Positions 51,873 through 60,600 of a DNA stretch of 64,000 nucleotides are shown here, in pieces. The notes under the pieces were generated by a model, which searched no databases, had not been told where the DNA came from, and was given only the letters and a program-made list of their open reading frames with translations. Origin of the DNA: Candidatus Hydrogenedens sp. (lineage in GTDB: Bacteria > Hydrogenedentota > Hydrogenedentia > Hydrogenedentales > Hydrogenedentaceae); assembly GCA_035378955.1 (NCBI GenBank), contig DAOSUS010000008.1, forward strand, positions 1 to 64,000, in the 5' to 3' direction. The position numbers and the translations under genes were made by a program. Each line of letters starts with the position of its first letter. Position 1 is the stretch's first letter.

Positions 51873-52727
51873 ATGAGAACTCTTTTGACTGCCTACGCTT
51901 TGCCAGATATTCCTGTTGTTTTATTTTGGATTTTCATTGCACTGGGTGTTCTTATTCAAGGGATTAGCAAATCGGGCTTTGCTGGTGGTGCCGGTATTAT
52001 TTCTGTTCCACTTATGATGCTTGTAATGCCCCCGGATAAAGTTGCTGCCACCTTACTTCCCCTTCTAATCCTATGCGACTTAAACGCTATTTATATACAT
52101 CGAAAAAATAAAATTTGGAAACCTATAATGGAAATTTATATTCCTGCAATTGTTGGAATTCTTATAGGTTCTTTTATGTGGTGGTATATGGGAGAAAAAG
52201 GAATTAAAGAATATGAAAAAATATTGAAGCAATTTGTAGGAATCATCGCTATTACTTTTGCCTTCTATATATATGGAAGAGAATTTTCTTTAAAATGGGT
52301 AGAGAAAAAGAGTTTTGGAGTTCGTGCCGGGATTATTGCAGGAATTCTTGCGGGCATTACTTCAACACTGGCTCATGCTGCAGGGCCTATTGTAAGTCTT
52401 TTTCTATTCTCAAAAAATTTAGGGAAAACTTTATTTGTAGGAACAGTTGCATGGACCTTTACCCTCATTAACATTACCAAACTACCTTTTTATATTGCGG
52501 TAGGACTTGTAGATTGGTCGGTATTAAAATTTGATGTATTTCTAATTCCATTTATCCCTATAGGCTCATTCCTTGGGGTATGGCTTCATAATAAAATTTC
52601 AGAAAGAACATTTAATTTTGTTATTATGGTATTAACTATCATAATAGGTATTCAATTGTTAATAGGAATAAATCCCATTGAAATAATAATAAAAGCATTT
52701 GTAAGCACATCATCTTCTGTTACATAA
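51873..52727 (+). CDS. TSUP-family (TauE/SafE) anion transporter
   Basis: About eight membrane helices with the family repeat motif GISKSGFAGGAGIISVPLMM in the first half and AGITSTLAHAAGPIVSLFL in the second. The family moves sulfite, sulfonates or other organic anions across the cytoplasmic membrane. I chose the ATG at 51873 (MRTLL), just before the first helix; the frame is open to an ATG at 51792, but that extension overlaps a TATAAT-like box at 51798-51803. A GT2 gene follows after 8 bases. The substrate is not indicated by neighbours. Confidence 0.88.
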   Translation: MRTLLTAYALPDIPVVLFWIFIALGVLIQGISKSGFAGGAGIISVPLMMLVMPPDKVAATLLPLLILCDLNAIYIHRKNKIWKPIMEIYIPAIVGILIGSFMWWYMGEKGIKEYEKILKQFVGIIAITFAFYIYGREFSLKWVEKKSFGVRAGIIAGILAGITSTLAHAAGPIVSLFLFSKNLGKTLFVGTVAWTFTLINITKLPFYIAVGLVDWSVLKFDVFLIPFIPIGSFLGVWLHNKISERTFNFVIMVLTIIIGIQLLIGINPIEIIIKAFVSTSSSVT

Positions 52728-52735
52728 GAAAACAA

Positions 52736-53746
52736 ATGGAAAACAACAGACCTATAAACTACAAACTATCCATTGTAGCCCCTGTGTTCAATGAAGGTTC
52801 TTATATAAAAAATTTTGTATCTGAAATTATTGAAGTATTGGATAAGTTAGAGATAACCCAAAATAGTGAGATTATCCTTGTAAATGACGGGAGCACAGAT
52901 GAGACCGAGAAGCATCTGGATACTCTGACTGAAACATATCCAGGACTTGTTTATGCTATTCACCTTGCAAGAAACTTTGGTCAAGCATCCGCTATAACTG
53001 CTGGATTGCACTACTCTTCTGGTGATTGCATGATTATTATGGATTCGGATGGACAGGACGACCCGAAATGTTTTTCCGAATTTATCGAGTTATGGAAAAA
53101 GGGATATGATGTCGTTTTTGCAAAAAGAGCAAACCGAAAAGAGGGCGTCCTTTTTCGTTTTTGTTCCTGGCTTTTTTACAGACTTTTATCCATTAGTGCT
53201 CAAATATCTCTTCCGATAGATGCAGGAAATTATGCACTGATTGACAAAAGAGTAATTGAAGCCATTAAATTATGTCCTGAGCGGAACCGTTATATTCCGG
53301 GTTTACGGAGTTGGGTTGGCTTTAAACAAACGGGCCTTGTTGTTGAGAGAAGAGCCCGTTATGATTTGAAACCCCGTGTGGGTTTTCGTGGTCTGTGGAC
53401 ACTTGCCATGAATGCTTTCTTCTCTTTTTCTTATGTCCCCCTATTCTTTTTCCGATTTGCAGGTGTTGTCAGTTTGCTATTATGTTTTGCTCTGATTCTT
53501 TTCGCTCTTTACCATAAGTTAATAACAGGGCTTGCCGTAACAGCATGGGCTTCTCAACTCATATCTATCTCCTTCTTTGGAGGAATTAATTTGATAGGAA
53601 TTGCTCTTTTAGGCGAATACATAGCACGGATATACGATGAAGTGAAACAAAGACCTTTATACATTTGCGCTCGGACTTCAGGTTTACAGAAGGGAAATAA
53701 GTCGAAGATTAATAGTCCAAACGATGGAAATCATGATAAAATATGA
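52736..53746 (+). CDS. Family 2 glycosyltransferase (GtrB/ArnC/DPM1-like)
   Basis: The GT-A domain has SIVAPVFNEGSYIK, EIILVNDGSTDET, ARNFGQASAITAGLHY and the metal motif MDSDGQDDPKC. Two helices near the C-terminus (FFFRFAGVVSLLLCFALILFAL and FFGGINLIGIALLGEYIARIYDEV) are the GtrB/ArnC signature, so it should transfer a sugar to undecaprenyl phosphate at the inner membrane. It could feed the GT39-like enzymes at 6717 and 16700. Gene spacing is tight with the TSUP gene (8 bases) and moderate with the PP2C gene (33 bases). Sugar unknown. Confidence 0.93.
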   Translation: MENNRPINYKLSIVAPVFNEGSYIKNFVSEIIEVLDKLEITQNSEIILVNDGSTDETEKHLDTLTETYPGLVYAIHLARNFGQASAITAGLHYSSGDCMIIMDSDGQDDPKCFSEFIELWKKGYDVVFAKRANRKEGVLFRFCSWLFYRLLSISAQISLPIDAGNYALIDKRVIEAIKLCPERNRYIPGLRSWVGFKQTGLVVERRARYDLKPRVGFRGLWTLAMNAFFSFSYVPLFFFRFAGVVSLLLCFALILFALYHKLITGLAVTAWASQLISISFFGGINLIGIALLGEYIARIYDEVKQRPLYICARTSGLQKGNKSKINSPNDGNHDKI

Positions 53747-53779
53747 ATATGAACTTAACAACGAAATAAGGAAGAACCT

Positions 53780-54709
53780 GTGGGCGATTTCCAACATAAT
53801 ATCCTGAAAGAAATCGGACCTAAAGACGAGAAAAGATACACTTATGATTTAACTAATGAAACTATTGAAGTCTGCATGATTTCTGATATTGGAAGCCGCA
53901 GAACCAATAATGAAGACCATTGTCTCTTTTCAAAGGCTAATGATAATGACTACCGTGAACGATTGGGTATATTAACTGCCGTTGCCGATGGCATGGGAGG
54001 TGCCGTTGCCGGAGAACATGCCAGTAAAATGGCTGTTACTCTTCTATCCGATTTTTATTTTTCGTCAGAAGGAGAAAATATACCCGAAATATTATTCAAT
54101 TCTATTCAAAAAATTAATGAAAATATTTTTAATTTGAGTGAAAATGACCCTTCTTATTTTGGAATGGGAACAACCCTATCTGCCTTAGTTATTCATGGGG
54201 ATGTAGGATATGTTGCTCAGGTTGGAGATAGTCGCATTTACCTTTATAGAAAAGATTATCCTGTAAAACAAATTACTGAGGACCATTCCATTGTTGCCGA
54301 GCAATTAAAAGAAGGATTAATTAATGAAGAAGAAGCCCGAAATCATATATTAAAAAATCTTATAACAAGAGCCTTAGGAATTAAAGAAATTGTTGAAACA
54401 GATTTATATGCATTCACAATAAAAACGGGTGATACATTACTTCTCTGTTCGGATGGATTAAGTAACATGGTAACGGAAGAACAAATACAACAAGGTTTAT
54501 CATCTGAAAAACTTGTTTTAGGTTTGAATTCTCTCATAGATATTGCTATCCAAGAAGGAGCCCCCGATAATATAACCGCTGTTGCTGTGCGTATTATTGG
54601 TGAATTGGAACACAAAGATATCATTCAACATGAAAAAATGACTATTGTATCTCCTGAAAAGAAACTCTCATTTCTCAAAAAAATATTTAATCTTTTCTCG
54701 TTTAAATAA
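53780..54709 (+). CDS. PP2C-family protein phosphatase
   Basis: A compact PPM phosphatase with all metal aspartates: DIGSRRTNNEDHC, VADGMGGAVAGEHAS, VGDSRIYLYR, LLLCSDGLSNMV and GAPDNITAVAVR. It removes phosphate from Ser/Thr proteins in the cytoplasm; no membrane helix is seen. The start is GTG at 53780 with AAGGAAG upstream. No kinase gene is adjacent, but the FHA-domain cyclase at 24162 could read the phosphothreonine marks it erases. The ~35-residue C-terminal tail ends in a small hydrophobic stretch (FLKKIFNLFSF), perhaps for membrane contact. Confidence 0.94.
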   Translation: MGDFQHNILKEIGPKDEKRYTYDLTNETIEVCMISDIGSRRTNNEDHCLFSKANDNDYRERLGILTAVADGMGGAVAGEHASKMAVTLLSDFYFSSEGENIPEILFNSIQKINENIFNLSENDPSYFGMGTTLSALVIHGDVGYVAQVGDSRIYLYRKDYPVKQITEDHSIVAEQLKEGLINEEEARNHILKNLITRALGIKEIVETDLYAFTIKTGDTLLLCSDGLSNMVTEEQIQQGLSSEKLVLGLNSLIDIAIQEGAPDNITAVAVRIIGELEHKDIIQHEKMTIVSPEKKLSFLKKIFNLFSFK

Positions 54710-54713
54710 ATCC

Positions 54714-55055
54714 TTATCTTCTTTTTCGAGGACCTCGATGCCGAGCATGGGGATGCTTCTTATGCGAAGGATTCCGACGAGGTTCTATAATCTCTTCATT
54801 TTTTTCTTCTCGAATTGTATTTGTTACAGCAGGATTAATGTTGTAACTATAACAACGAGGGCATTGAGATATTTCTTCTGCTTCGGTATCCAGATATACA
54901 AAAGCGCAATATTTACATTCCCACACATTTTGGTTTTTAAAAGCAGTATAAATTCTTCGTGTGCTAACTTCGGATAATCCCCATAAAATAATACCGGAAA
55001 TAGCAATAATAAACGAATAGATGATAAATGCTCCCGTTATTGATATTTCAATCAT
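54714..55055 (-). CDS. Membrane protein with zinc ribbon and basic His/Arg tail
   Basis: Not a family I recognise. One N-terminal helix (FIIYSFIIAISGIILWGL) is followed by a zinc-ribbon pattern CKYCAFVY...CPRC (two CxxC pairs, ~18 residues apart), and a tail extremely rich in Arg, Lys and His (SHKKHPHARHRGPRKRR). It overlaps the TonB-like gene by 4 bases (ATGA), so it is part of the ExbB-ExbD-TonB transcript. The tail could bind nucleic acid, acidic lipid or metal. Function unknown. Confidence 0.7.
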   Translation of the reverse strand: MIEISITGAFIIYSFIIAISGIILWGLSEVSTRRIYTAFKNQNVWECKYCAFVYLDTEAEEISQCPRCYSYNINPAVTNTIREEKNEEIIEPRRNPSHKKHPHARHRGPRKRR

Positions 55056-56044
55056 AATGAAACTCCGGATATATGGTAACGAATAGTTACCTGCTGTTCT
55101 CCAGAATCAGTATTTATCAAAGGCTCAAAACGAATTTTATTGATTTCCCCTTCTATATATCTTGACATTTCATCTTCAATTATATTCAAATCTATCACCC
55201 GCGAAACTGTTCCATCTGGTAATACAGTTAACATAAAATCGTAATTCTTTTCACCCTCTACCGTAGATTTTTTTGACATTTCCAACAAACCCGGGAAAAA
55301 CAGAATTGTTCTATTATAAGGAGGGGTAATCCAACGGAAAATAATCTCTGTTCCATTCCCTATATTTTGTTTCATCAAAGGGGCTGATGTATGGTCTTCC
55401 GATTCTTTATTTTGAAGCTCTGTAGATGGAGAAAAGGGACTTAAAGCAGTAATAGATTCTCTTATTCTATTTATCCCTGCCCCAAATTGTGCCCAGCTGT
55501 CCCTATATTCTTCAGCCAAAGGTTTTGAAGGAGATTCATCCTCTACCAGAGTTCTACGAAGTTTTAACTTTTCTAATTCTTCAAATTCAATTTTAGGGAG
55601 TTCAAAACCACTTGACTGTTTTAATTCATTTATGTCAAACTCGTTGTTTTTATTATCATCTTCCAGATTCTTAGATAATCTTAGCCTCGATGTTAAAATA
55701 GAATCGGTCGTTTTATCTGTATCTGCCTGAACAACACGAATATCCAGATATTGAAGATCAGAACGAGGAATATAGACTACAATCTTAAAAAGAGTTACCG
55801 CAGAAAGATGCAGAAGGAAAGCAAAAATAATCGTTTTAAAAAACCGATTACGGTCCTTTTTTATCTGGAGCAGTAAATCTCCCTGATGGCTTGTTGAAAT
55901 ATCATATTGGAATATCTCTGCATCGGTCTTCGGTAAGACAAGCGACTCTGAAATTTTAGAAAAATCAGGATTCTCCTGTATATTTTCTTCCATCTCGTAA
56001 TTTTTCTCGTGCTTGCGCACGGATTTTCGCGTGCGCCTTTTCAT
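55052..56044 (-). CDS. TonB-like energy transducer of the complete Exb set
   Basis: A basic, cytoplasmic N-terminal stretch of ~75 residues leads to one membrane helix (TIIFAFLLHLSAVTLFKIVVYI), a long polar spacer and a C-terminal TonB_C-like part with NYDFMLTVLPDGTVSRVIDL, EGEINKIRFEPLI and QVTIRYHIS. The ATG at 56044 (MKRRTRK) leaves a 16-base gap to exbD and is preferred to an upstream ATG (56134) that would overlap exbD by 74 bases. The unusually long cytoplasmic head differs from classical TonB. It would couple the ExbB-ExbD motor to an outer-membrane or periplasmic partner. Confidence 0.82.
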   Translation of the reverse strand: MKRRTRKSVRKHEKNYEMEENIQENPDFSKISESLVLPKTDAEIFQYDISTSHQGDLLLQIKKDRNRFFKTIIFAFLLHLSAVTLFKIVVYIPRSDLQYLDIRVVQADTDKTTDSILTSRLRLSKNLEDDNKNNEFDINELKQSSGFELPKIEFEELEKLKLRRTLVEDESPSKPLAEEYRDSWAQFGAGINRIRESITALSPFSPSTELQNKESEDHTSAPLMKQNIGNGTEIIFRWITPPYNRTILFFPGLLEMSKKSTVEGEKNYDFMLTVLPDGTVSRVIDLNIIEDEMSRYIEGEINKIRFEPLINTDSGEQQVTIRYHISGVSL

Positions 56045-56060
56045 GGTATCAATCCGTGTG

Positions 56061-56525
56061 TTATTGAGTTTTTTCTTCAGTAGTTGATGGAATGGCTGCA
56101 ATCCCGTAATGTTTAATCCCAACAGAATTAGCAATACCTAACACCTTAACCAATCGCTCTGTAGGTACCCGACGGTCAGGACGAATAAGCAAAAGCCCTT
56201 CGGGTCTTCTCTCATAAAAACTTTCCATGGCTCTTGTTAATTCATACCAACTTTTAATTGGGATTTCATTATCTTCCGTGTAAAAAATTTCTCCCTGATT
56301 ATCCGGTCCTCCTTCCCCGTAGGCCAGGGTTACCGCAGCATCTTTTTGTTCTAATTGTTCCGATGAATCACTTTTAGATAGTTCTACAGGGATAGATGCC
56401 TGCACTACAAAAGTAGATGTCAACATGAAAAAGAGAAGTAATTGAAATACAACATCAATAAGTGGGGTCAGGTCAATTGTCGCTTTAACAAATTTATTTT
56501 GACTTTGTTTCCGTTTAAATTTCAT
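56061..56525 (-). CDS. exbD: ExbD/TolR biopolymer transport protein
   Basis: The family signature is complete: ATIDLTPLIDVVFQLLLFFMLTSTFV, with the proton-carrying Asp of the single helix, then a small periplasmic domain (residues ~45-150) with LLIRPDRRVPTERLVKVLGIAN. It starts directly after exbB (1-base gap) and is followed by the TonB-like gene. This is the only ExbD in the window, and may also serve the ExbB-TonB pair at 20776-22380. Confidence 0.95.
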   Translation of the reverse strand: MKFKRKQSQNKFVKATIDLTPLIDVVFQLLLFFMLTSTFVVQASIPVELSKSDSSEQLEQKDAAVTLAYGEGGPDNQGEIFYTEDNEIPIKSWYELTRAMESFYERRPEGLLLIRPDRRVPTERLVKVLGIANSVGIKHYGIAAIPSTTEEKTQ

Positions 56526-56526
56526 A

Positions 56527-57162
56527 TTAAATCTCCTTGTCTCCCTGATGCCGTGTTAGCAAATCTACTAATTCCGAAGAACTAATCTCCATTTCTACAA
56601 TCATATTATCTACTCTTGATACAAAATAGTTATAAAACACTAATAGAGGAATGGCTACGGTTAATCCTGCGGCGGTAGTAATTAATGCATTGGAAATACC
56701 CTCTGCAAGGTCTGAAGGATTGACCTGTCCCCTTTTATTCTGAATAGCAGCGAAACACTTTATCATCCCTTGCACTGTTCCCAACAATCCCAATAAAGGG
56801 GCTATACTTGCACATGTTGCCAGTGCGGATAGATACCTTTCCAAACGGGGAATTTCCATCTGTCCTGCATCTTCTATGGATTCTCGAATTTCCTCCTTCG
56901 ATTTCTTATACTTTAAGATTCCTGCTTTTAATATTCTCGCTACGGGGGCATCTACGCGATTACAAATATCTACGGCGTCCTGGATACGATTCTGGCGAAG
57001 CACCTGACGAATTGTGTCCATAAATTCACTCGTATCAATTCCTGCCTTTCGTAGAAACCAAAATCGCTCAATAATAATACAAACACCTATCACAGAACAA
57101 AGCAGGATAGGCCACATTAAAATCCCACCTTTAAACATAATTTCAAGAGGGTCCATTGGCAT
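56527..57162 (-). CDS. exbB: MotA/TolQ/ExbB proton-channel protein
   Basis: A three-helix ExbB/TolQ protein: GGILMWPILLCSVIGVCIIIERFW, then the conserved pair CASIAPLLGLLGTVQGMIKCF and GISNALITTAAGLTVAIPLLVFY. GGAG lies before the ATG. It heads the four-gene operon exbB-exbD-tonB-zinc ribbon and drives envelope work with the proton gradient. It is clearly distinct from the copy at 20776-21390. Confidence 0.95.
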   Translation of the reverse strand: MPMDPLEIMFKGGILMWPILLCSVIGVCIIIERFWFLRKAGIDTSEFMDTIRQVLRQNRIQDAVDICNRVDAPVARILKAGILKYKKSKEEIRESIEDAGQMEIPRLERYLSALATCASIAPLLGLLGTVQGMIKCFAAIQNKRGQVNPSDLAEGISNALITTAAGLTVAIPLLVFYNYFVSRVDNMIVEMEISSSELVDLLTRHQGDKEI

Positions 57163-57232
57163 TAGATAATCTCCTTTTCAGATAGATTTATAACTTTAAA
57201 GTTTTTTTAACAATATTTATTACGACAAAATA

Positions 57233-58102
57233 TCAAGAAAGATATACAAGGGTTCCTAATCCCTCTCGGGTAAATATTTCAAGCAATAAACTATGAGGAA
57301 TACGTCCATCTATAATATGAGTTTTGCGTACCCCATGGTCTAATGCTTTAAGACATGATTCAATTTTAGGTATCATTCCGCCACTAATTATTTTTTCTTC
57401 CTTCAAACGCTGAACTTCATTAGAGGGCAATTGATGAATTAATGTTTCCGGATTGGAAGGGTCCCGAAGCAAACCGGGAGTATCGGTTAAAAACACTAAT
57501 TTTTCTGCCCTCATTGCAGAGGCGATATCACCGGCTACGGTATCGGCATTGATATTCCATACTCCTCCAAATTCATCTGTTGCCAGCGGAGCAACCACCG
57601 GGATAAAACCTGATTCGCATAAAACCTGAATAATTTTGGTTTCCACCTTTGTAATTCTACCTACCTGACCAATATCTGTCCCATCATCTGCGTATTTTTT
57701 TACAGCATAAAGCAATCCGCCATCTTTCCCACTGATACCGACAGCAGAACCTCCCACACAATTTATTAAAGCGACTATATCTTTATTTACTACTCCAGAA
57801 AGAACCATTTCCACAACCGATATAGTCTTATCATCCGTAATTCTAAGTCCCTGAGGGCTAAATTGGGGTGTAATCCCTAACTTCTTGAGCATTTCATTTA
57901 TTGAAGGACCACCTCCATGAACAACTATCGGATTCATTCCAACATATTTCATTAGAACAATGTCTTCTGCTGTACTTTGCCGTAATCGTTCATCTATCAT
58001 TGCAGCACCACCGTATTTTACAACTACTGTCTTACCCCAGAACTCACGGATATAGGGCAATGCTTCAATCAGGACATTAGCTTTTTCTATAAGTTTGTCC
58101 AT
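57233..58102 (-). CDS. argB: Acetylglutamate kinase
   Basis: An amino-acid kinase of 289 residues: VVVKYGGAAMIDE (phosphate loop), NPIVVHGGGPSINEML, GLRITDD and WNINADTVAGDIASAM. It phosphorylates N-acetylglutamate, the second step of arginine synthesis in the cytoplasm. It is the last gene of argC-argJ-argB (18 bases after argJ), and AAGGA precedes the ATG. The C-terminal region containing KTHIIDGRIPHSLLLE is that of arginine-sensitive, hexamer-forming enzymes in part, so feedback inhibition is possible. Confidence 0.96.
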   Translation of the reverse strand: MDKLIEKANVLIEALPYIREFWGKTVVVKYGGAAMIDERLRQSTAEDIVLMKYVGMNPIVVHGGGPSINEMLKKLGITPQFSPQGLRITDDKTISVVEMVLSGVVNKDIVALINCVGGSAVGISGKDGGLLYAVKKYADDGTDIGQVGRITKVETKIIQVLCESGFIPVVAPLATDEFGGVWNINADTVAGDIASAMRAEKLVFLTDTPGLLRDPSNPETLIHQLPSNEVQRLKEEKIISGGMIPKIESCLKALDHGVRKTHIIDGRIPHSLLLEIFTREGLGTLVYLS

Positions 58103-58120
58103 AAACTTTCCTTGTAAAGT

Positions 58121-59332
58121 TTAGGTTCTATAATCTGCATTTATTTTTACATAATCATAACTTAAATCAGAAGTCCAATAATAGATTTCCTCCGACCCCA
58201 TACCTAAATCTGCCCGAATAACAAACTCTTTGTTTCTCATTATTTCTGCAACTTCTTTCTCTTCATAGTTAGTGGGGAGTCCTTTTTCAAAAACAAGTAT
58301 ATTCCCTATCCATAGTTTGATTTTTTCAGGCTCTATAGGGACACCGCTATATCCTATGGCACATAGTATTCTACCCCAGTTGGGGTCGCCCCCAAAAAAG
58401 GCTGTCTTGCATAACTGGGAAACCGCAATGGATTTTGCTATCTTTTTTGCATCATCTATGGTATCTGCTCCAGTTATCTTAATCTCAATGAATTTAGTTG
58501 CCCCCTCTCCATCAGCAACAATATTTCGTGCTAATCGCATACATACTTGAAGTAAACCTTGATAAAAGGACTCTTCATCCTCCGTGCCTGATTGGATTTT
58601 TATACCAGAGGCTCCATTAGCCAATAATATCACCGAGTCGTTTGTACTCATATCGTTATCAACAGCAATACAATTAAATGATTTCTGGACAGCTCGCAGA
58701 AGTAATTCTCTGAGTTTTTCTTTGGCTATTCCTGCATCTGTAGTTATAACCGATAACATAGTAGCCATATTAGGACAAATCATTCCTGCCCCTTTTGCCA
58801 TTCCACCAATACGAACTATACCTTCGGATAATTGCACAGCCACTGCATATTCTTTGGGAACTGTATCTGTAGTCATAATCGCTTTTGCGGAATTTAAATG
58901 ATTTTCCGACGACAAAGATTTCACACATTCATTTACCCCTTTTTTAATTCTATCCATAGGTAAGGGAACTCCAATAACCCCTGTGCTCATAACTAATACT
59001 TGTGTCTTATCAATCTTTAATAATGTTGCTACTTCTTCTGCTATTTTTTCTACATCATTTAAGCCGCGTTCTCCTGTGCATGCATTGGCATTTCCGCTAT
59101 TAATAAATACAGCCTGAGCCTCGCCCTTTGCACAAATCCTCTGACACCATAATACGGGAGCGGCCTTAACACGATTTGTTGTAAATGTTCCTGCAACAGT
59201 TGCTTTATCTTTAGAAAAGACTAAAGCACAATCCAATCTCTTATTTTCTGGATTTTTTATACCCGCAGAGGCTGCCGATGATTCAAATCCTAAACTCGCA
59301 CATATACCACCATCTATAGGGACTATATTCAT
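58121..59332 (-). CDS. argJ: Glutamate N-acetyltransferase / amino-acid acetyltransferase
   Basis: An ArgJ protein of 403 residues. The self-cleavage site is KGAGMICPNMATML, where the Thr becomes the N-terminal nucleophile of the beta chain. Other motifs: AVFINSGNANACTGERG, VLVMSTGVIGVPLP and FFGGDPNWGRILCAIGYSG. It recycles the acetyl group from acetylornithine to glutamate, saving acetyl-CoA; some members also use acetyl-CoA. GGAG precedes the ATG. It lies between argC and argB. Confidence 0.96.
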   Translation of the reverse strand: MNIVPIDGGICASLGFESSAASAGIKNPENKRLDCALVFSKDKATVAGTFTTNRVKAAPVLWCQRICAKGEAQAVFINSGNANACTGERGLNDVEKIAEEVATLLKIDKTQVLVMSTGVIGVPLPMDRIKKGVNECVKSLSSENHLNSAKAIMTTDTVPKEYAVAVQLSEGIVRIGGMAKGAGMICPNMATMLSVITTDAGIAKEKLRELLLRAVQKSFNCIAVDNDMSTNDSVILLANGASGIKIQSGTEDEESFYQGLLQVCMRLARNIVADGEGATKFIEIKITGADTIDDAKKIAKSIAVSQLCKTAFFGGDPNWGRILCAIGYSGVPIEPEKIKLWIGNILVFEKGLPTNYEEKEVAEIMRNKEFVIRADLGMGSEEIYYWTSDLSYDYVKINADYRT

Positions 59333-59364
59333 ATTTACTTTTCTCCTTTAATTTAAAACTTATA

Positions 59365-60375
59365 TTATGGCATCATTCCTGGGAAACGAAGTCCTGTATC
59401 TTCGGGAAATCCAAAGCGAACATTCAAACATTGGATACCCATACCTGCTGTTCCCCCTACCAGATTATCTATCGCACTAACAATAACAATATTTCCTGTT
59501 CTATCATCATAAGTCCAGCCAATATCACAAAAGTTGGAATTACGAACATAGTTAATCTCTGGAAACTGCCCTTGCGGCAAAACACGAACAAAAGGCTCGT
59601 TATCATAACATTTATATATTTCAGATGGGTTTACTTCTTTTGTGGGTCTCAATGTGATCGTAGATAAAATTCCACGCGTAAGAGGTGCTACATGTGGAGT
59701 AAATTGTACTTTATATTTTCCACCAATTTCTTGTTCTATCTCGGGAATGTGTTGATGAGTTCCAATTCGATATGCCCGCATATTTTCATTCATATTGGGG
59801 AAATGAAACAGCTCGTTTAAACTCCGTCCTGCACCGGAAACACCCGAAACAGAATCAATAACTATTGGAATATCGGGTTCCGCATAGGGAACTAAAGGAC
59901 GCAAGGGCAATATATTACTAATCGGGAAACATCCTGGAACAGCAACTATATCTGCTTTTTTAATTTGTTCTCGATACCATGGGACCAAACCATAAATCGA
60001 ACGAGATACCAATTCTGGATGAGTATATTCCAACTTATAAAACTTTGAGTATTGTTCCGCATCTTTTATTCGGAAATCCGAACCTAAGTCCATCACTATC
60101 ACACCTCTTTTTACCAACTCTGAAGCCAATGGCATAGATTTTCCTGCTGGTAAAGCAAAAAATACTACATCACATTTTTTCGCAATGACATCCGGGTCAA
60201 ATATTTCTAATTCTATATCCACCAATTTACGAAGATTGGGAAGAACATCCTGTAATTTTTTGCCCGTTTCCATTTCTACAGCGCAAACTAATTTTGCCTG
60301 AGGATGTGCCACGAGAAGACGAATAAATTCTCTTCCCGCATAACCTATTGCTCCGACAATTCCTACTTTTATCAT
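59365..60375 (-). CDS. argC: N-acetyl-gamma-glutamyl-phosphate reductase
   Basis: The NAD(P)-binding start VGIVGAIGYAGREFIRLL, the catalytic Cys in VAVPGCFPISNILPL and the active-site His region GTHQHIPEIEQEIG identify ArgC (336 residues). It reduces N-acetylglutamyl phosphate to the semialdehyde. It is the first gene of argC-argJ-argB and has AGGAG before the ATG. The 225 bases to the divergent aspS gene should contain promoters for both. Confidence 0.95.
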   Translation of the reverse strand: MIKVGIVGAIGYAGREFIRLLVAHPQAKLVCAVEMETGKKLQDVLPNLRKLVDIELEIFDPDVIAKKCDVVFFALPAGKSMPLASELVKRGVIVMDLGSDFRIKDAEQYSKFYKLEYTHPELVSRSIYGLVPWYREQIKKADIVAVPGCFPISNILPLRPLVPYAEPDIPIVIDSVSGVSGAGRSLNELFHFPNMNENMRAYRIGTHQHIPEIEQEIGGKYKVQFTPHVAPLTRGILSTITLRPTKEVNPSEIYKCYDNEPFVRVLPQGQFPEINYVRNSNFCDIGWTYDDRTGNIVIVSAIDNLVGGTAGMGIQCLNVRFGFPEDTGLRFPGMMP

Positions 60376-60533
60376 GTTTAACTCCTAAAAGGTATAGGTT
60401 CTTACATTGAAAAACTTCCCCTTATTCATTTAAACTATCATTCCGATAAATATTTATTGGGGGATTAAGTGGATATTATACTCTTAATTACCGTTTTTTT
60501 TAAAATATAGATTTTATATGTGTTTATCATCAT

Positions 60534-60561
60534 TTGAAAATACAAAAATTAAAGTTATATA
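60534..60561 (+). promoter_or_regulatory. Possible aspS promoter
   Basis: TTGAAA (60534-60539) and TATATA (60556-60561) are 16 bases apart, about 40 bases before the aspS ATG. The surrounding DNA is very AT-rich, so the match is only suggestive. Confidence 0.35.
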
Positions 60562-60600
60562 TCATTACTTCAAAATATCATAGGCAGGAGAAAAAATAAA

